Assembly (NCBI GenBank): GCA_025667525.1
Contig: JANFOE010002280.1
Location: 34,337-98,336, forward strand
Origin: Glebionis coronaria
Lineage: Eukaryota; Streptophyta; Magnoliopsida; Asterales; Asteraceae
Direction of reading: 5' to 3'
DNA: 64,000 nucleotides
Shown here: in pieces, positions 26,471-36,720 of the stretch
Layout: every line of letters starts with the position of its first letter
Position numbering within the stretch: position 1 is the first letter of the stretch
Made by a program: the position numbers and the translations under genes
Notes under the pieces: model-generated
Seen by the model: the letters and a program-made list of their open reading frames with translations, nothing else
Told to the model about the DNA's origin: nothing
Databases searched by the model: none

Positions 26471-26854
26471 TGTTGTCCCATAGATTACGTGATGATTAAA
26501 GAAGAAAGAAAGGTAGAAAATAGATGAATTCTAGAGAGAGAAAATAGAGAGAAAAGAGAGAGAAGTGTGTGAGAACTTGTGAAATGTTAGATTAAGAAAA
26601 ATAGAATGACCATCCAACCTCTCGTTACATGCAAGGAGCGGTTTATATAGCCTTGCCTACATGTGGCATGATGGGCTATATGATAATGGGCCGGGCTTTC
26701 CTTTTGGGCTTTGGTTAGTTATGAATGAACCTTAGCTTAAAGTTAAGCCCGTAATACACGACTAACCTACTACCTATTACAACGTTCTAATATACGATTC
26801 ATAATAAACATATGACCGAGCATTCTTGTTTGACTCAATATTTTGAGGCTAACA
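26471..26854 (-). repeat. Copia 5' LTR
   Basis: 384 bp, the match of 2651-3023 with a few substitutions and an 'AGAGAGAAA' length change. It ends at 26854, where the interrupted CACTA gene resumes. Confidence 0.9.
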
Positions 26855-26889
26855 CTTTTGATCCTGAAAAATCTCCAAAGTTTGATTAG
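26855..26889 (+). pseudogene. CACTA-internal small gene, 3' end after the copia insertion
   Basis: If the copia element (2651-26854) and one copy of its target site are ignored, the reading frame of the gene that starts at 2093 continues here. It reads about ten more codons (ending DPEKSPKFD) and stops at TAG 26887-26889. The insertion therefore hit the final coding exon very near the C-terminus. The evidence is frame continuity only, and the exon is short. Confidence 0.55.
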
Positions 26890-27811
26890 TTAGAGAAACA
26901 AAATGTTTGTTTTTATTTAAAAACTGTAATCCTTTAGTATTATTGAATTGAATTTATGTTTGATCAGTTTTCACCTTGTCTTATTTTTATTTTACTTCGG
27001 TCATTTTAAACTTTTCATTTTCAGTTTGATTAATAATTAAGCACATTGTTTGAACAAATTAGTTGTTTATGGGAAATTAGACACGAATTGGAATAAATAC
27101 TTGGGAGGACTAGTGAAAATATATAAAAAAGATAAAAAAATCTTAACTTGTGCTTGAATAGATAATGATTAAAAACGAAATAAGCTGAAACAAGCAGGTT
27201 TTCAAGAAAATACTCAATATTAGCTTAGTTCTGAGTGAAGAATGGCCTAGCAGTATTGTTACAAACATATGCTCAGAAGATTAAGGCAAGATCCTAACAA
27301 CTTTCTATCCAATTGGAAAATAATTGCAGATGTAATAGCAAAAACTTAAAAGCACCTTAGAGTTAAGCTAAGTCGAAAACATAATCTGCTCAAAGCTTAA
27401 TTAGTTTTGTGGGAGAAGGCGGGAAAAAAATTGGGTTATAACAGGTAACTTTGACACAAAAATCTTGGTTATATGTGTTATGCATCTAGGATAATACAAC
27501 TCACAACATGAATAAATAAAATACAAGATGAACCATGTTTACATCCATGAAATACAAGTCTAATTTCATAATATTGATGATAATATTGCAGGTTCATACA
27601 AAATGTGAATGACAACATATTTGCATTCCAAAAAATAATGGATACACCCATCCAAGCAGATTAGTGTTTAAAATTGTTTACATAAACTATACCTACACAT
27701 AACCGAAATAGTCTAAATAAGATTCATAAGAAACATCCATAAAACATAGATAAAAAGTTCTTCCATAGCCTACCCCCTACAGGTTCCTCCATAGCCTACC
27801 CCTCTTCCTTT
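26890..27811. other. CACTA interior without recognisable features
   Basis: About 0.9 kb of AT-rich sequence between the stop of the plus-strand gene and the last exon of the minus-strand gene. It would hold the 3' ends of both converging transcripts. No repeat or ORF was supported. Confidence 0.4.
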
Positions 27812-28272
27812 TTCCTAGCTTTGTTTCAAATTCTTTAAATTTTTTGGACAAGGCAGGAAACATACTACATTTCTGATAGGTGGGGGCCTTTCTGTTGTAG
27901 AAAATGGAGACCGAGAATATGACTCTGCTTTTGGTGTACATCCCTTGCTAACACTTGGACTGACTATCTGTTTGGATGATCCATTCGCCTTGCCTGCAGT
28001 CTGACTAGATGAGCCAATAACTTTGCGTTTCTTCTTGGACGGTGAATTAGTCTCTCCCCAAGTCTTGTCCGAACTACGATCATCTATAGAGGTGCTGGAA
28101 TACTTGGAAGGTTCATCCTGGTAATCATGAAATCGGTGCTGGAAGTCTTTAGTGTTCAAATGATCAAAGCTTTCATCTAATGACAACAAATCTTCCTCAG
28201 AGCTTTCAAAGCTTTCATTTGATGATAGCGCATCTTCTTTAGAGCTTTCAGAGGAATCAATGATGATAACAT
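27812..28272 (-). pseudogene. Minus-strand CACTA gene: probable last exon
   Basis: Open on the minus strand from an acceptor (ATTTACAG, ending at 28273) to a stop at about 27815. Near-perfect SSNESFESSEED/SLDESFDHL repeats are followed by Ser/Lys-rich sequence with the basic KKKRKVIG. The length is about 150 codons. No domain was recognised. Confidence 0.45.
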
Positions 28273-28387
28273 CTGTAAATTACAAGACAAATTTTAATAA
28301 ATTCAGATACTAACAGCCACCTAGATACTCAAAACAACAAAAAATTCATATACAAAATTATTATAGGTTAAAAGTTAATATACTAAC

Positions 28388-28531
28388 CTCCCTGCAACAG
28401 TCTCTGTTTGAAATGTTGGAATTCCCTTTCAAGCTTTTCCACCCTATTATGTAGGTTAGAAAGATCAGCTGTGGTATCAGCTTCCATTGAACCGTTTCCT
28501 TTTTCTTTTTTTTTCAAGTCAGCTCCTATAT
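28388..28531 (-). pseudogene. Minus-strand CACTA gene: coiled-coil exon, copy 2
   Basis: Flanked on the minus strand by TATGTAG (acceptor, 28532) and GGAG/GTTAGT (donor, 28387). It encodes a Lys-rich start and the HNRVEKLEREFQHFKQRLL coiled coil. It is paralogous to 29074-29210. Confidence 0.5.
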
Positions 28532-28559
28532 CTACATAGCATAATACCGCATAAGTTAA

Positions 28560-29015
28560 CTACAAATACATAATCACATGTCTACTATAAAGTTTAACAG
28601 CTGCACATAAACGACATCTTAAGCCCGTTTGCTCTTCGAGGTAGATATCTCCAGGATTCCTCTATCTCGTGAACATGTTCATCTTCATGCCCAATATATG
28701 AATCCAATATGGACCTACTTCTTTTTTGTTTATCCTTTTTTTATGTAAGTAGCTCAAAATTTGACATTCGCATTCGGTCTTTGATTGATATCAATATTAT
28801 CAATACCCATGAAAAAGCGAATATGAGTGCCAAAGTAAGAGGTCCTTTACTAAAAAGGCTAAACAAAAAGATGTTAATGCATACTGAATTCACATATTGG
28901 GCACGAAGATGATGATTTTCACGAGAAAGAGGAATCATGGCGATATTTACCTCGAAGAGTAAACGGGCTTGAGATGTCGTCTATGTGGAGCTGTAATACT
29001 TTAGAGCATACATGT
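28560..29015. repeat. Foldback (inverted repeat) pair 1 containing exon sequence
   Basis: The minus strand of about 28560-28750 matches the plus strand of about 28835-29015. Shared blocks include CATATTGGGCAYGAAGATGA, CACGAGA.AGAGGAATC and TACCTCGAAGAG with ACGGGCTT. The spacer is about 90 bp. The right arm carries indels and substitutions. Confidence 0.8.
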
Positions 29016-29073
29016 GATACCGAAGCTAGTGAATAACTATATTTCTCTAAAGGTTAAAATTTAGTTTACTTAC

Positions 29074-29210
29074 CTCCCTGAAACTGTGTCTGTTTAAGAA
29101 GTTTGAATTCCCTTTCAAGCTATTCCACTCTATTATCTAGATTAAAAGGATCAAATGCTTTATCAACTTCTGTTGATCCCTTGCCTTTTTCTTTTTTCTT
29201 TAAGTTAGCT
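29074..29210 (-). pseudogene. Minus-strand CACTA gene: coiled-coil exon, copy 1
   Basis: Paralogue of 28388-28531 at a distance of about 690 bp, with acceptor TATACAAG and donor GGAG/GTAAGT. An in-frame TAG replaces the Lys codon between NLDNRVE and LEREFK. Confidence 0.5.
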
Positions 29211-29273
29211 CTTGTATATGCATCAGCATATAACCAACATATAAACAACATAGTAACTGAACCAATGCAGCTG

Positions 29274-29953
29274 TGAAAACGTATATACTTCCTGGCCAAC
29301 ATTTTTGAATCTAAGATGGCATCGACAGAACAACCTACATATTTTCGTTTACCCTTTTTTATGTAAGTCCCTCTTACTATGGCCGTCGCATAATCTTTTT
29401 CATGGGCATCACTACCGTCAACTAAGGTCTTTACTGAGTGACCCTTATCCTTTTTGTTGATTGGTTTCCTTCCCATTTGTAAATTTTGGCGCTTATTTCG
29501 GCATCAAATTATCCGAGTCGTCACTCTGAACACGCTCACTCTTACTTTGAGTTTTAGTATCGAAATATAATCCACACATGGATCAATCTAAATACTAAAT
29601 GCATGATATAAACCACACAAGTCTGTATCTAGATACTCAACTGGAAAGAGTATTCAGATACTAAAACAGGAACTGAAAAGTGAGAGCATTCATAGTGGTG
29701 ACTCGGATAACTTGCTACCCCATGAAGCCCCAAAAGCGGGAACTGGGAAGGAAAACATTCGACCAATCAATAGAAAATAAAAGGGTCGTTTATTAAAGAC
29801 CGTAGTTGATGTTAACAAGGACCATGAAAAAGGGAAATGACACGGCCATAGTAAGAGGTACTTACATAAAAAAGGGTAAACGAAAAGATGTAGGTTGTTC
29901 TATCGATGCCATCTTAGATTAAAAAAGTTGGTCAGGAAGTCTATACGTTTTCA
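29274..29953. repeat. Foldback (inverted repeat) pair 2 containing exon sequence
   Basis: The minus strand of 29524-29274 matches the plus strand of 29698-29953. It starts with GTGAC..CTCGGATAA and continues through GGCCATAGTAAGAGG, ACTTACATAAAAAAGGGTAA and TCGATGCCATCTTAGATT to TATACGTTTTCACA. The spacer is about 170 bp. The arms are about 250 bp. The inverted arm has a stop and indels relative to the exon. Confidence 0.88.
29289..29476 (-). pseudogene. Minus-strand CACTA gene: basic exon (MGRKPINKKDKG)
   Basis: 63 codons from ATG 29476 to a GTATATAC donor at 29288. Rich in Lys. It is the source copy of an inverted duplicate at 29698-29953. Confidence 0.45.
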
Positions 29954-30013
29954 CATCAAGATAATCAAACCTAATCTCAACTCAAATGTTTAAGGTTTCA
30001 AGTATGACTTATG

Positions 30014-30332
30014 GTGTGTTTTTTAAAAAAATTATGGTGTGTTTTTTTAGTTTATATAATGGGCTTGTATAAGCCATTTTTTGCTTATATAAGCCTATGT
30101 TTAATAAACTTATAAGCCCATGGCTTATATAAACTTAAGTTAACATGAGGGTAAAATGGTAAATATGTTATATAAGCCCAAACCTTCCTAAAAAGCCACA
30201 ATTTTATGGCTTATCATAACACCCATATATAAGTTTATAAGCCCACTTATATAAGCTTAGCCAAACACTTGGTTTGAGCTTATAAGCTTATATAAGCTAA
30301 TAAGCCCATTATATAGGCTAAACCAAACACCC
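30014..30332. mobile_element. Possible MITE with AAGCCCATTATATA ends
   Basis: The left end (GGTGTGTTTTTT..., with a duplicated start at 30034) and the inverted right end (GGTGTTTGGTTTAGCCTATA) share TATATAATGGGCTT. The interior is a series of TTATAAGC/GCTTATA palindromes. Flanks GACTTAT and CACTTAT suggest an imperfect target duplication, possibly of hAT type. It lies in an intron-like gap of the minus-strand gene. Confidence 0.5.
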
Positions 30333-30479
30333 ACTTATATCCTATATCTACATCATCATATAACCAACAGAATACTTGAACCAATTATCATTTTCACTAC
30401 TCCTAAAACTTTACATAGTAAACACTAACTATTGATCAATCTAGCGCCTTTCTGACAAACATATAAACATAAAATGGCA

Positions 30480-30625
30480 CAAAATTGAACTTTAATATGT
30501 GCCTTCATTGCTTCATCATCCTTCATAGCTTCATCAACCTTCATAGCTTCATCAACCTTCGTAGCTTCATCAACCTTCGTATCTTCATCAACCTTCATAG
30601 CCTCATATGCCTTGTCATCTATATA
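30480..30625 (-). repeat. 18-bp coding repeat (VDEAMK hexapeptide)
   Basis: On the minus strand five to six units encode KVDEAMK/KVDEATK-like hexapeptides in one open frame. The units vary by one or two bases. The frame is interrupted only at the ends, so it is probably an exon of the minus-strand gene. Confidence 0.6.
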
Positions 30626-30733
30626 ACAAATATTAAAACAAAATCAATTATTGGTATTTTCATAACATGCAACATCATCAAAACAAAAACAATTAAAACT
30701 TCAATAATACTGTTGCGAAGTAAAAACCCTAAC

Positions 30734-30977
30734 CTTGTTTTGATTTTCGTTTAGTATATTTTTTAAACTCTATCTGCATCAAATCTTCAATAATAGTGTC
30801 AGCAATCTATTCATCAAACTTCTAGTTGGCTCCATACTTAGCAAGCACATAATCAATCATCTCCCCACTTATGGGGACTTTATCAAAATCAAAATCACCC
30901 AAGTCAGATAGGTTTGATTTATCAGGTATTGATGATTTGTTACTGTTTATGGATGGGTGGGTGGGTGGTTGATTCAT
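30734..30977 (-). pseudogene. Minus-strand CACTA gene: putative first exon
   Basis: ATG at 30977, then MNQPPTHPSINSNKSS and an acidic stretch (LSDLGDFDFDKVP) before GEMIDYVLAKYGAN. It ends at a CAAG/GTTAGGG donor at 30733. Two TAG codons interrupt it. A (TG)n tract lies just upstream at 30998-31020. The product is unknown. Confidence 0.45.
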
Positions 30978-31020
30978 TATTGACCTCCGGATATTGAATG
31001 TGTGTGTGTGTGTGTGTGTG

Positions 31021-31619
31021 AATGATTAGTGAACGGGGTACCAGTGTAATATATCAAGTTGCATGAAAAGAAAAGTCTTCACTTTTTAGATAATATAAGT
31101 CAGGTTTAAAATTTGTATTTTTTAGTTTTTTGTTACATTAATGACTTTATTTAGTATAAGCTTATTAAATAAGTGTATGATATAAGCTATAGTTTTAATA
31201 AGCATATATTATAAGTCATGATTATTATATACTAAAGTTTATTAATATTAAATACTTAATCTTAACATATGATTATTACTTAATAATAATAATACATGAT
31301 ATTATAAGTAATCATCAATTATTAATATTTCATGGTTTTATTAATTGAACTTTACCTTACATGATTATTGGATAATTAAATTAAAGCATGTTATTAATTT
31401 AATTAAACCTTGGTTAAAAATTAATATAACTTAATTAAGCTAAGTTTCTCAATTAATTAAAATGGCCATGTTTAGGGTTAAAAATTAAACGTAACAAGAA
31501 TAGTTATATTAATAATTATTTTAACCTAAAGTTTATTTAAATAATATGGCCATGTTTAATTATCATGATAATTATATTAATAATTATAACTATAAACCCA
31601 AATGAAACCTTAAACCGAT
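31021..31619. other. AT-rich CACTA interior
   Basis: TTAAT-rich sequence with no ORF. It includes repeated 'ATGGCCATGTTTA' blocks near 31463 and 31546. It probably holds the divergent upstream region between the minus-strand gene and the telomere-like array. Confidence 0.4.
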
Positions 31620-33055
31620 AATAAAACCTAAATCCTAAACCTTAAACCATTTAACCGTAAACCATTAACCCTTAAACCATTTAACCGTAATAATGCATAC
31701 CATAAACCATAAACCATAAACCATAAACCATAAACCTTAAACCCTAAACCCTAAACCCTAAAACTTAAACCAATGAACCCTAAACACTAAATCATAAATA
31801 TTAAACCATTTAACCTTAAACTATAAACATTAATAATTTAATTAACCCTTAGACCACAAACTCTAGCTAATTAAACCATTAATCCAAAACCTTAAACCAT
31901 AAACCCAAAGACTAAAACCATAAACCCTAAGCCCTATACCTTAAACCAATGAACCCTACTAAATCCTAAATCTTAAACCATTTAACCTTAAACTATAAAC
32001 ATTAAACCATTAATTAACCATTAAACCACAAACCCTAGCTAATTAAACCATTAATCCTAAACCCTAAACCCTAAACCGCAAACCCTAAGCCCTAAACCTG
32101 AACCCCAAAATAACCCTAAACACTAAATCATAAACCCTAAACCATTTAACCTTAAACTATAAACATTAAACTATTAATTAACCCTTAAACCACAAACAAT
32201 AAACCTTAAACCCTAAAACCTAAGCCCTGAACCTTAAACCAATGAACCCTAAACACTAAATCATAAATCTTAAACCATTTAACCTTATACAATAAACATT
32301 AAACCATTAGTTAACCATTAAACCACAAACCCTAGCTAAATAAACCATTAATCCTAAACCTTTAACCCTAAACCCTAAACCGCAAACCATAAGCCCTAAA
32401 CCTCAACCCCAAAAAACCCTAAACACTAAATAATAAACCTTAAACAATTTAACCTTAAACTATAAACGTTAAACCATTAATTAACCCTTAAACCACAACC
32501 ATAAACCTTAAACCCTAAACCCTAAGCCCTGAACCTTAAACCAATGAACCCTAAACTTTAAATCATAAATCTTAAACCATTTAACATTATACTATAAACA
32601 TTAAACCATTAATTAACCATTAAACCACAAACCCTAGCTAAGCAAACCATTAATCCTAAACCTTAAACCCTAATCCCTAAACCACAAACCCTAAGCCCTA
32701 AACCTTAACCCCAAATAACCCTAAACACTAAATAATAAACCTTAAACAATTTAACCTTAAACTATAAACATTAAACCATTAATTAACCCTTAAACCACAA
32801 ACCATAAACCTTAAACCCTAAACCCTAAACCATGAACCTTAAATCAATGAACCCTAAACACTAAATCATAAATCTTAAACCATTTAACCTTAAACTAAAC
32901 CACAAACCCAAGCTAATTAAACGATTAATCCTAAACCTTAAACCATAAACCCTAGATAATTAAACCATTAACCCTAAACCATAAATCCTAAACCTTAACC
33001 ATCAACCGTATACCTTAAACCATATATAAACCTTAAACTCAACCATAAACCATAA
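31620..33055. repeat. Degenerate telomere-like array with higher-order periodicity
   Basis: About 1.4 kb of CCCTAAA, CCTTAAA and CCATAAA heptamers, variants of the plant telomere unit. The landmark AACCCTAAACACTAAATMATAAA appears near 31775, 32108, 32242, 32412, 32548, 32715 and 32850, with a diverged one near 31945. The intervals alternate between about 135 and 170 bp, making a unit of about 305 bp. It is interstitial, inside the CACTA, not a chromosome end. Confidence 0.85.
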
Positions 33056-33483
33056 ACAGTAGCCCAATAACAAAGTAGAATGTCCTCACCCTAACCTTAT
33101 TAAACCGGCCATTCAAAATCGACCTTATTCATATTAGATTGCTTGAGATGATTATTCAAGGTGATTGATATAAAGCTCAACTAAATCCCACATACTGCTT
33201 AAAAACCAAATGATATTTATCTCGCGGTTGTGAAGCATTATTATAACCTAATATATTTTAAGTTATTTAACTATAATTTTATGATTAAAATTAAATTAAT
33301 ATTTTAGTTTTATGTTCTTTATAAAAAATAAAACGTATATGCTTTTCTATTTACTTATTATTTATTTATTATTAACTTTTAAAAATTAAATGTTAATTAT
33401 AATTTTATTATTAAATAAATTTAATATTTACATTTTCATTAAACACACATAATATCCGGTAACTATCTTGTAACCACCACCAT
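33056..33483. other. Non-coding upstream region of the tnpA-like gene
   Basis: AT-rich with no ORF. By position it would hold the promoter of the plus-strand tnpA-like gene. No specific TATA box is convincing. Confidence 0.3.
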
Positions 33484-33591
33484 TTTCACAATCACACAGG
33501 AAGAACGAACCCTAAATTAAACACCCAATAACGGATCAAAAAAATAAAACCTCATACACAATAGTCGCCAATCTACACAATCATTAACGAC

Positions 33592-34326
33592 ATGAAACAT
33601 TAGGAAAGAGGTAATGCAACAATCAGTATCATTTAATTTAATATTAGGGTTCATACGAATATTGTAAGTTTGTTATGATATTAGAGTTTACACTTACTTT
33701 TAATGCATGTATGTGGACCTATGTCATATTTAATTAACGTGATTCAATTTATAGGATTAACCCTTCTTAATTTGTTTATATGGTATGTGTTTCAATCTAG
33801 GATATGGGTTTTGTTTATGTGTCTGGATATGGTCTCATGGTATGTTATAGTTTAAGGTTATTTTGGTAAGATATTGTTTTAGGGTTTTTGAAATCAGTTA
33901 GATATGGTCCCCTATACAAACATATGTATAGCCAAATCTAAATGTTATTAGGGCATCCACAACCATGCTACACATACTGCCAAACACTCCCTTCATCGAC
34001 ATATAACTAACATTAATATGTACATGTTTGCAGAAGTAATTCATATAGAATCAAACACTTCATCATCTACTTTTGAAAGTGCTAAATTTCGCCCACCCTC
34101 TACAAATACAAGTCCTATTCGTAGTTTGCCAAGAAGTTCTTCAAGTACTCCCTGTTTTTGTCATCCACTGTTTCAAACTCCTATTGTAGGCATACATAAT
34201 GTCACAAGTTCTTCATCTATTCGTTCTTCCTTGTTTCAAACTCCTAATGCCACAAGTTCGTCCGCTCGAGTTCGTCCTCCCTCTGTTCGTCCTCCCTTGC
34301 TTCAAACTCAAATTTTAGGTGTACCT
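33592..34326 (+). pseudogene. tnpA-like CACTA gene, 5' part
   Basis: A possible first exon starts at ATG 33592 and ends at a GAAAGAG/GTAATG donor near 33610; its fourth codon is TAG. A second exon begins after TTTGCAG (ends 34031) and encodes a Ser/Pro/Arg-rich low-complexity N-terminus with repeated SSSS, RPPS and LFQTP blocks up to VPN. The frame ends abruptly at the Tekay junction (34326/34327). Such a disordered N-terminus before the conserved domain is usual for plant Transposase_24-type proteins. The coding continues at 42990, but the codons that should link the two parts are absent. Confidence 0.55.
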
Positions 34327-34344
34327 AATGGGGTGTTACAATTA

Positions 34345-34357
34345 TGGTATCAGAGCC
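34345..34357 (+). other. Primer binding site, Tekay copy 1
   Basis: TGGTATCAGAGCC, four bases after the LTR tail ending at 34340. Same site type as at 12724 and on the minus strand at 58494. Confidence 0.85.
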
Positions 34358-35672
34358 AAGGCTTCGACCTGTAGGCTCTCAAAACACGACGTGTGATTAG
34401 TGGGTAGTCAATATGGTCTTCCTAGAACTGACAGTCGGTTTTCATGCATTCACTGTTTTCATGCATTCATATATATGTCATTGTCGCAGGTTTATGACTA
34501 AGTAATGGTTGGTACAGGACTGGCCCTATTTAGTCGCATGTGCTTTTATCGAAACTTTTAATTTTGCGATCGACCCATTGGCGTCCCCTCGCCATGTCTT
34601 TTGTTTTGAGTGAACTGACCATAGGCGTTCACTCTCATGTATATAAAAGTTTTCATAAAACTGCATCACGCATTCATGTACTAGTTTTCCTGCATAAAAT
34701 TTTTCTCATGATTTATTGGTATAATATTTTTTTTTCATGTATATATTTTATGTTTTGATCAATTTAATCATGTATTTTTATGTTATACTGTCAGATGGTT
34801 CTCACACGCGAGCAAGAACAACTCAATGCATCAGTCCAAGCTGCGATGCAAGCTTTGCTTCCTCAGCTGAGGAACGAAATCAGGGTTGAGGTGTAGGCTG
34901 CCAACAATCAGCAACAGCACCCAGTACCTCCTCCTCCTCCTCCAGCAACATTGGTCACATGGCTGGAGAGATTCAACAAGCAACGTCCTCGATCCTTCGA
35001 GAAAACTAATAGCCCCAGTGAAGCTGAAAGCTGGTTGGCTCACATTGAGAAGATATTCGATGCAATGGGCTGTGACCCCGTCTTCAAATCGAGGTTGGCC
35101 TGTTACAAGTTCAAAGGTGACGTGCTAGGATGGTGGAAGGCACTCAAGCAGTCTAAGGGAGGTGACAATTGGGTGACTGGTTTGACTTGGGGTTAGTTCA
35201 GGGAGTTAGTGATGGGACGATTCTTCCCCAAGGCTGAGCAAGATAAGCTGAAGAGGGAGTACCACGGAATCAGGCAGAGAGCTGGGGAGAACAGCAACGA
35301 GTTCATGCAGTGTTTTCTTTGTTTGGCTGGTTTTCTTGGCGCAGCAGCAGGTACCGTCGAAGAGCAAGCATACCACTTCCGGTGGGCTCTTCGTACATCG
35401 GTCGCCAACAACTTGGTGTGTGCTACTTTCAACACGGTGGCACAAGTTTCCGATGCAGCACGTAAGTTGGAGATGCTGCAAGAAAGAGAAGAGTTCGGGG
35501 AAGCAGAGAGACCCGAGAAGAGGCAGAAGACTGGGGATCGGTCTCAGCCGGCTACTCAGCAACAGCCTACTCAGCCCAAGGGTAACGGTCAGACTCAATA
35601 CCATTCTGCTACGGATAGGCGTGGTGGTAATGATAATTACCGTAACAATGCTGGAAACTCCAACAGCAGCAG

Positions 35673-35747
35673 GTCCTTACACTTACTCATTTCCTTATGT
35701 TACATGTGATATTTCATAATTCTAACACATTAGCAATCTTCTACCAG
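35673..35747 (+). other. Intron-like segment A in gag, copy 1
   Basis: 75 nt with GT...AG ends, AT/T-rich, between the SSR-rich tail and the next coding block. Counterpart of 55158-55234 in copy 2. Confidence 0.55.
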
Positions 35748-35812
35748 GAATCATGGTAACGGGAGGGACTAGAACCAAAGAGGTTCACAGCCTAACCGTC
35801 CAGCTATCACTG

Positions 35813-35889
35813 GTATTACATCTTACGGTTTTTCTGCATTGTTCTTTTTGTACCTATAAACCATGTCTCATGTATATTGTTCTTAACAG
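35813..35889 (+). other. Intron-like segment B in gag, copy 1
   Basis: 77 nt, GTATTA...TTCTTAACAG, T-rich, just before the Cys/His-rich part. Counterpart of 55021-55093 in copy 2. Confidence 0.55.
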
Positions 35890-36060
35890 ACTCCCAACCA
35901 GCAAGGGCACCTGCTGGAGGGTATACTCACCCTCTTTGCACTACCTGCAACCGTAGGCACCCAGGGCCATGTCTTCGCGACAGTGACGCATGCTGCAAGT
36001 GTGGCCTTATTGGTCATCACATGAAGTACTGCCGTAAGGTTGAGATGGAGGGTACATCTG

Positions 36061-36720
36061 CACATGCTGATTCCAAGCCTCCTCCTACTAGTGGACGCGT
36101 TTACATGACTTCTCGCGACCAGGCCAACAAGTCTACAGGTACCATCACTGGAATCTTGTATATGTATGGTCAAGCTGCATGTGTTTTATTTGACACAGGT
36201 GCTACTCATTCGGTCATTTCTACTGCTTATGCTAAGAATGTTAGGATATCCCTATGCCACTAGAGAATATACTAAACATTTTCACGCCTTTAAGAGACTC
36301 TGTATGCATAACCCATGTGTACAAGAGCCTTCCCCTAGAGTTTGACGACAAGATTCGTCCTGTTGACGCACTTCCGCTAGACATGAGTGATTTTGACATG
36401 ATATTAGGCATAGACTGGCTATCCAAACATCACGCCACTATAGACTGTCATACATATCGGGTCATCTTCGGTGATGTAAATGCACAAGAGTACATCCACA
36501 ACGGGTTCGTACCCGGGAGGTCTGTACAAATAATCTTGACTTTGCAAGCACGTGCATTACTTTCATCTGGTTGTGAGGGCTACCTAGCTACTATTCATGA
36601 CATGGATGCTGAATCTCTATCAATTCAGAATCAACCACTAGTGTCAGAATTTCCAGACGTATTTCTAGAATAACTTCCGGGCATACCACCTGCACGTGAA
36701 GTAGAGTTTAATATCGAGCT
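36061..36720 (+). pseudogene. pol: Protease region of Tekay copy 1
   Basis: The frame gives MTSRDQANKSTGTITG and then the aspartic active-site block VLFDTGATHSVIS (36180-36218). A frameshift near 36245 separates it from 36254-36673, which carries the LPLDMSDFDMILGIDWLSKH block, typical of the second half of gypsy protease, and TYRVIFGD. A TAA at about 36671 ends the open frame before the RT start. It would cleave the polyprotein. Confidence 0.85.

Larger units (their letters stand above)
27812..30977 (-). pseudogene. CACTA-internal minus-strand multi-exon gene, function unknown
   Basis: Putative exons, with GT...AG borders read on the minus strand, are: 30977-30734 (MNQPPTHPSIN...KRKSKQG), about 30625-30480 (VDEAMK hexapeptide repeats), 29476-29289 (MGRKPINKKDKG...), 29210-29074 (KKKEKGKGS... 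LEREFK), a diverged copy around 28745-28600, 28531-28388 (KKKEKGNGSME...LEREFQHFK), and 28272-27812 (Ser/Glu-rich DSSESSKED, then basic KKKRK, ending at TGA/TAA near 27815). Exon 1 has two in-frame TAG codons. The product would be charged, with a short coiled coil (HNRVEKLEREF) and an NLS-like KKKRK. The family is not recognised. Exon joins are inferred, and the duplicated exons may reflect two genes fused by tandem duplication. Confidence 0.4.
34795..36060 (+). pseudogene. gag: Gag of Tekay copy 1, with two intron-like segments
   Basis: ATG 34795 (MVLTREQEQLN). A Pro-rich linker (QQQHPVPPPPPP) precedes the gag domain (WLERFNKQRPRSFE...EAESWLAHIEKIFDAMG...WWKALKQ...REYHGIRQRAGENSNEFMQ). TAG codons lie near 34896 and 35194. 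The tail is Gln/Asn-rich, then CCKCGLIGHHMKYC at about 35991-36032 is the zinc knuckle. Between them the coding is broken by 35673-35747 (AG/GTCCTT...ACCAG) and 35813-35889 (CTG/GTATTA...AACAG), whose removal joins coding blocks. Equivalent segments lie at the same places in copy 2. Confidence 0.8.

Noticed and set aside
28709..28912. Plus-strand ORF of 67 codons
   Set aside because: It spans the spacer and right arm of foldback pair 1 and is a by-product of the inverted exon copy.
31620..33055. True telomere or chromosome end
   Set aside because: Heptamers are degenerate, there is no long perfect run, and unique transposon sequence continues on both sides.
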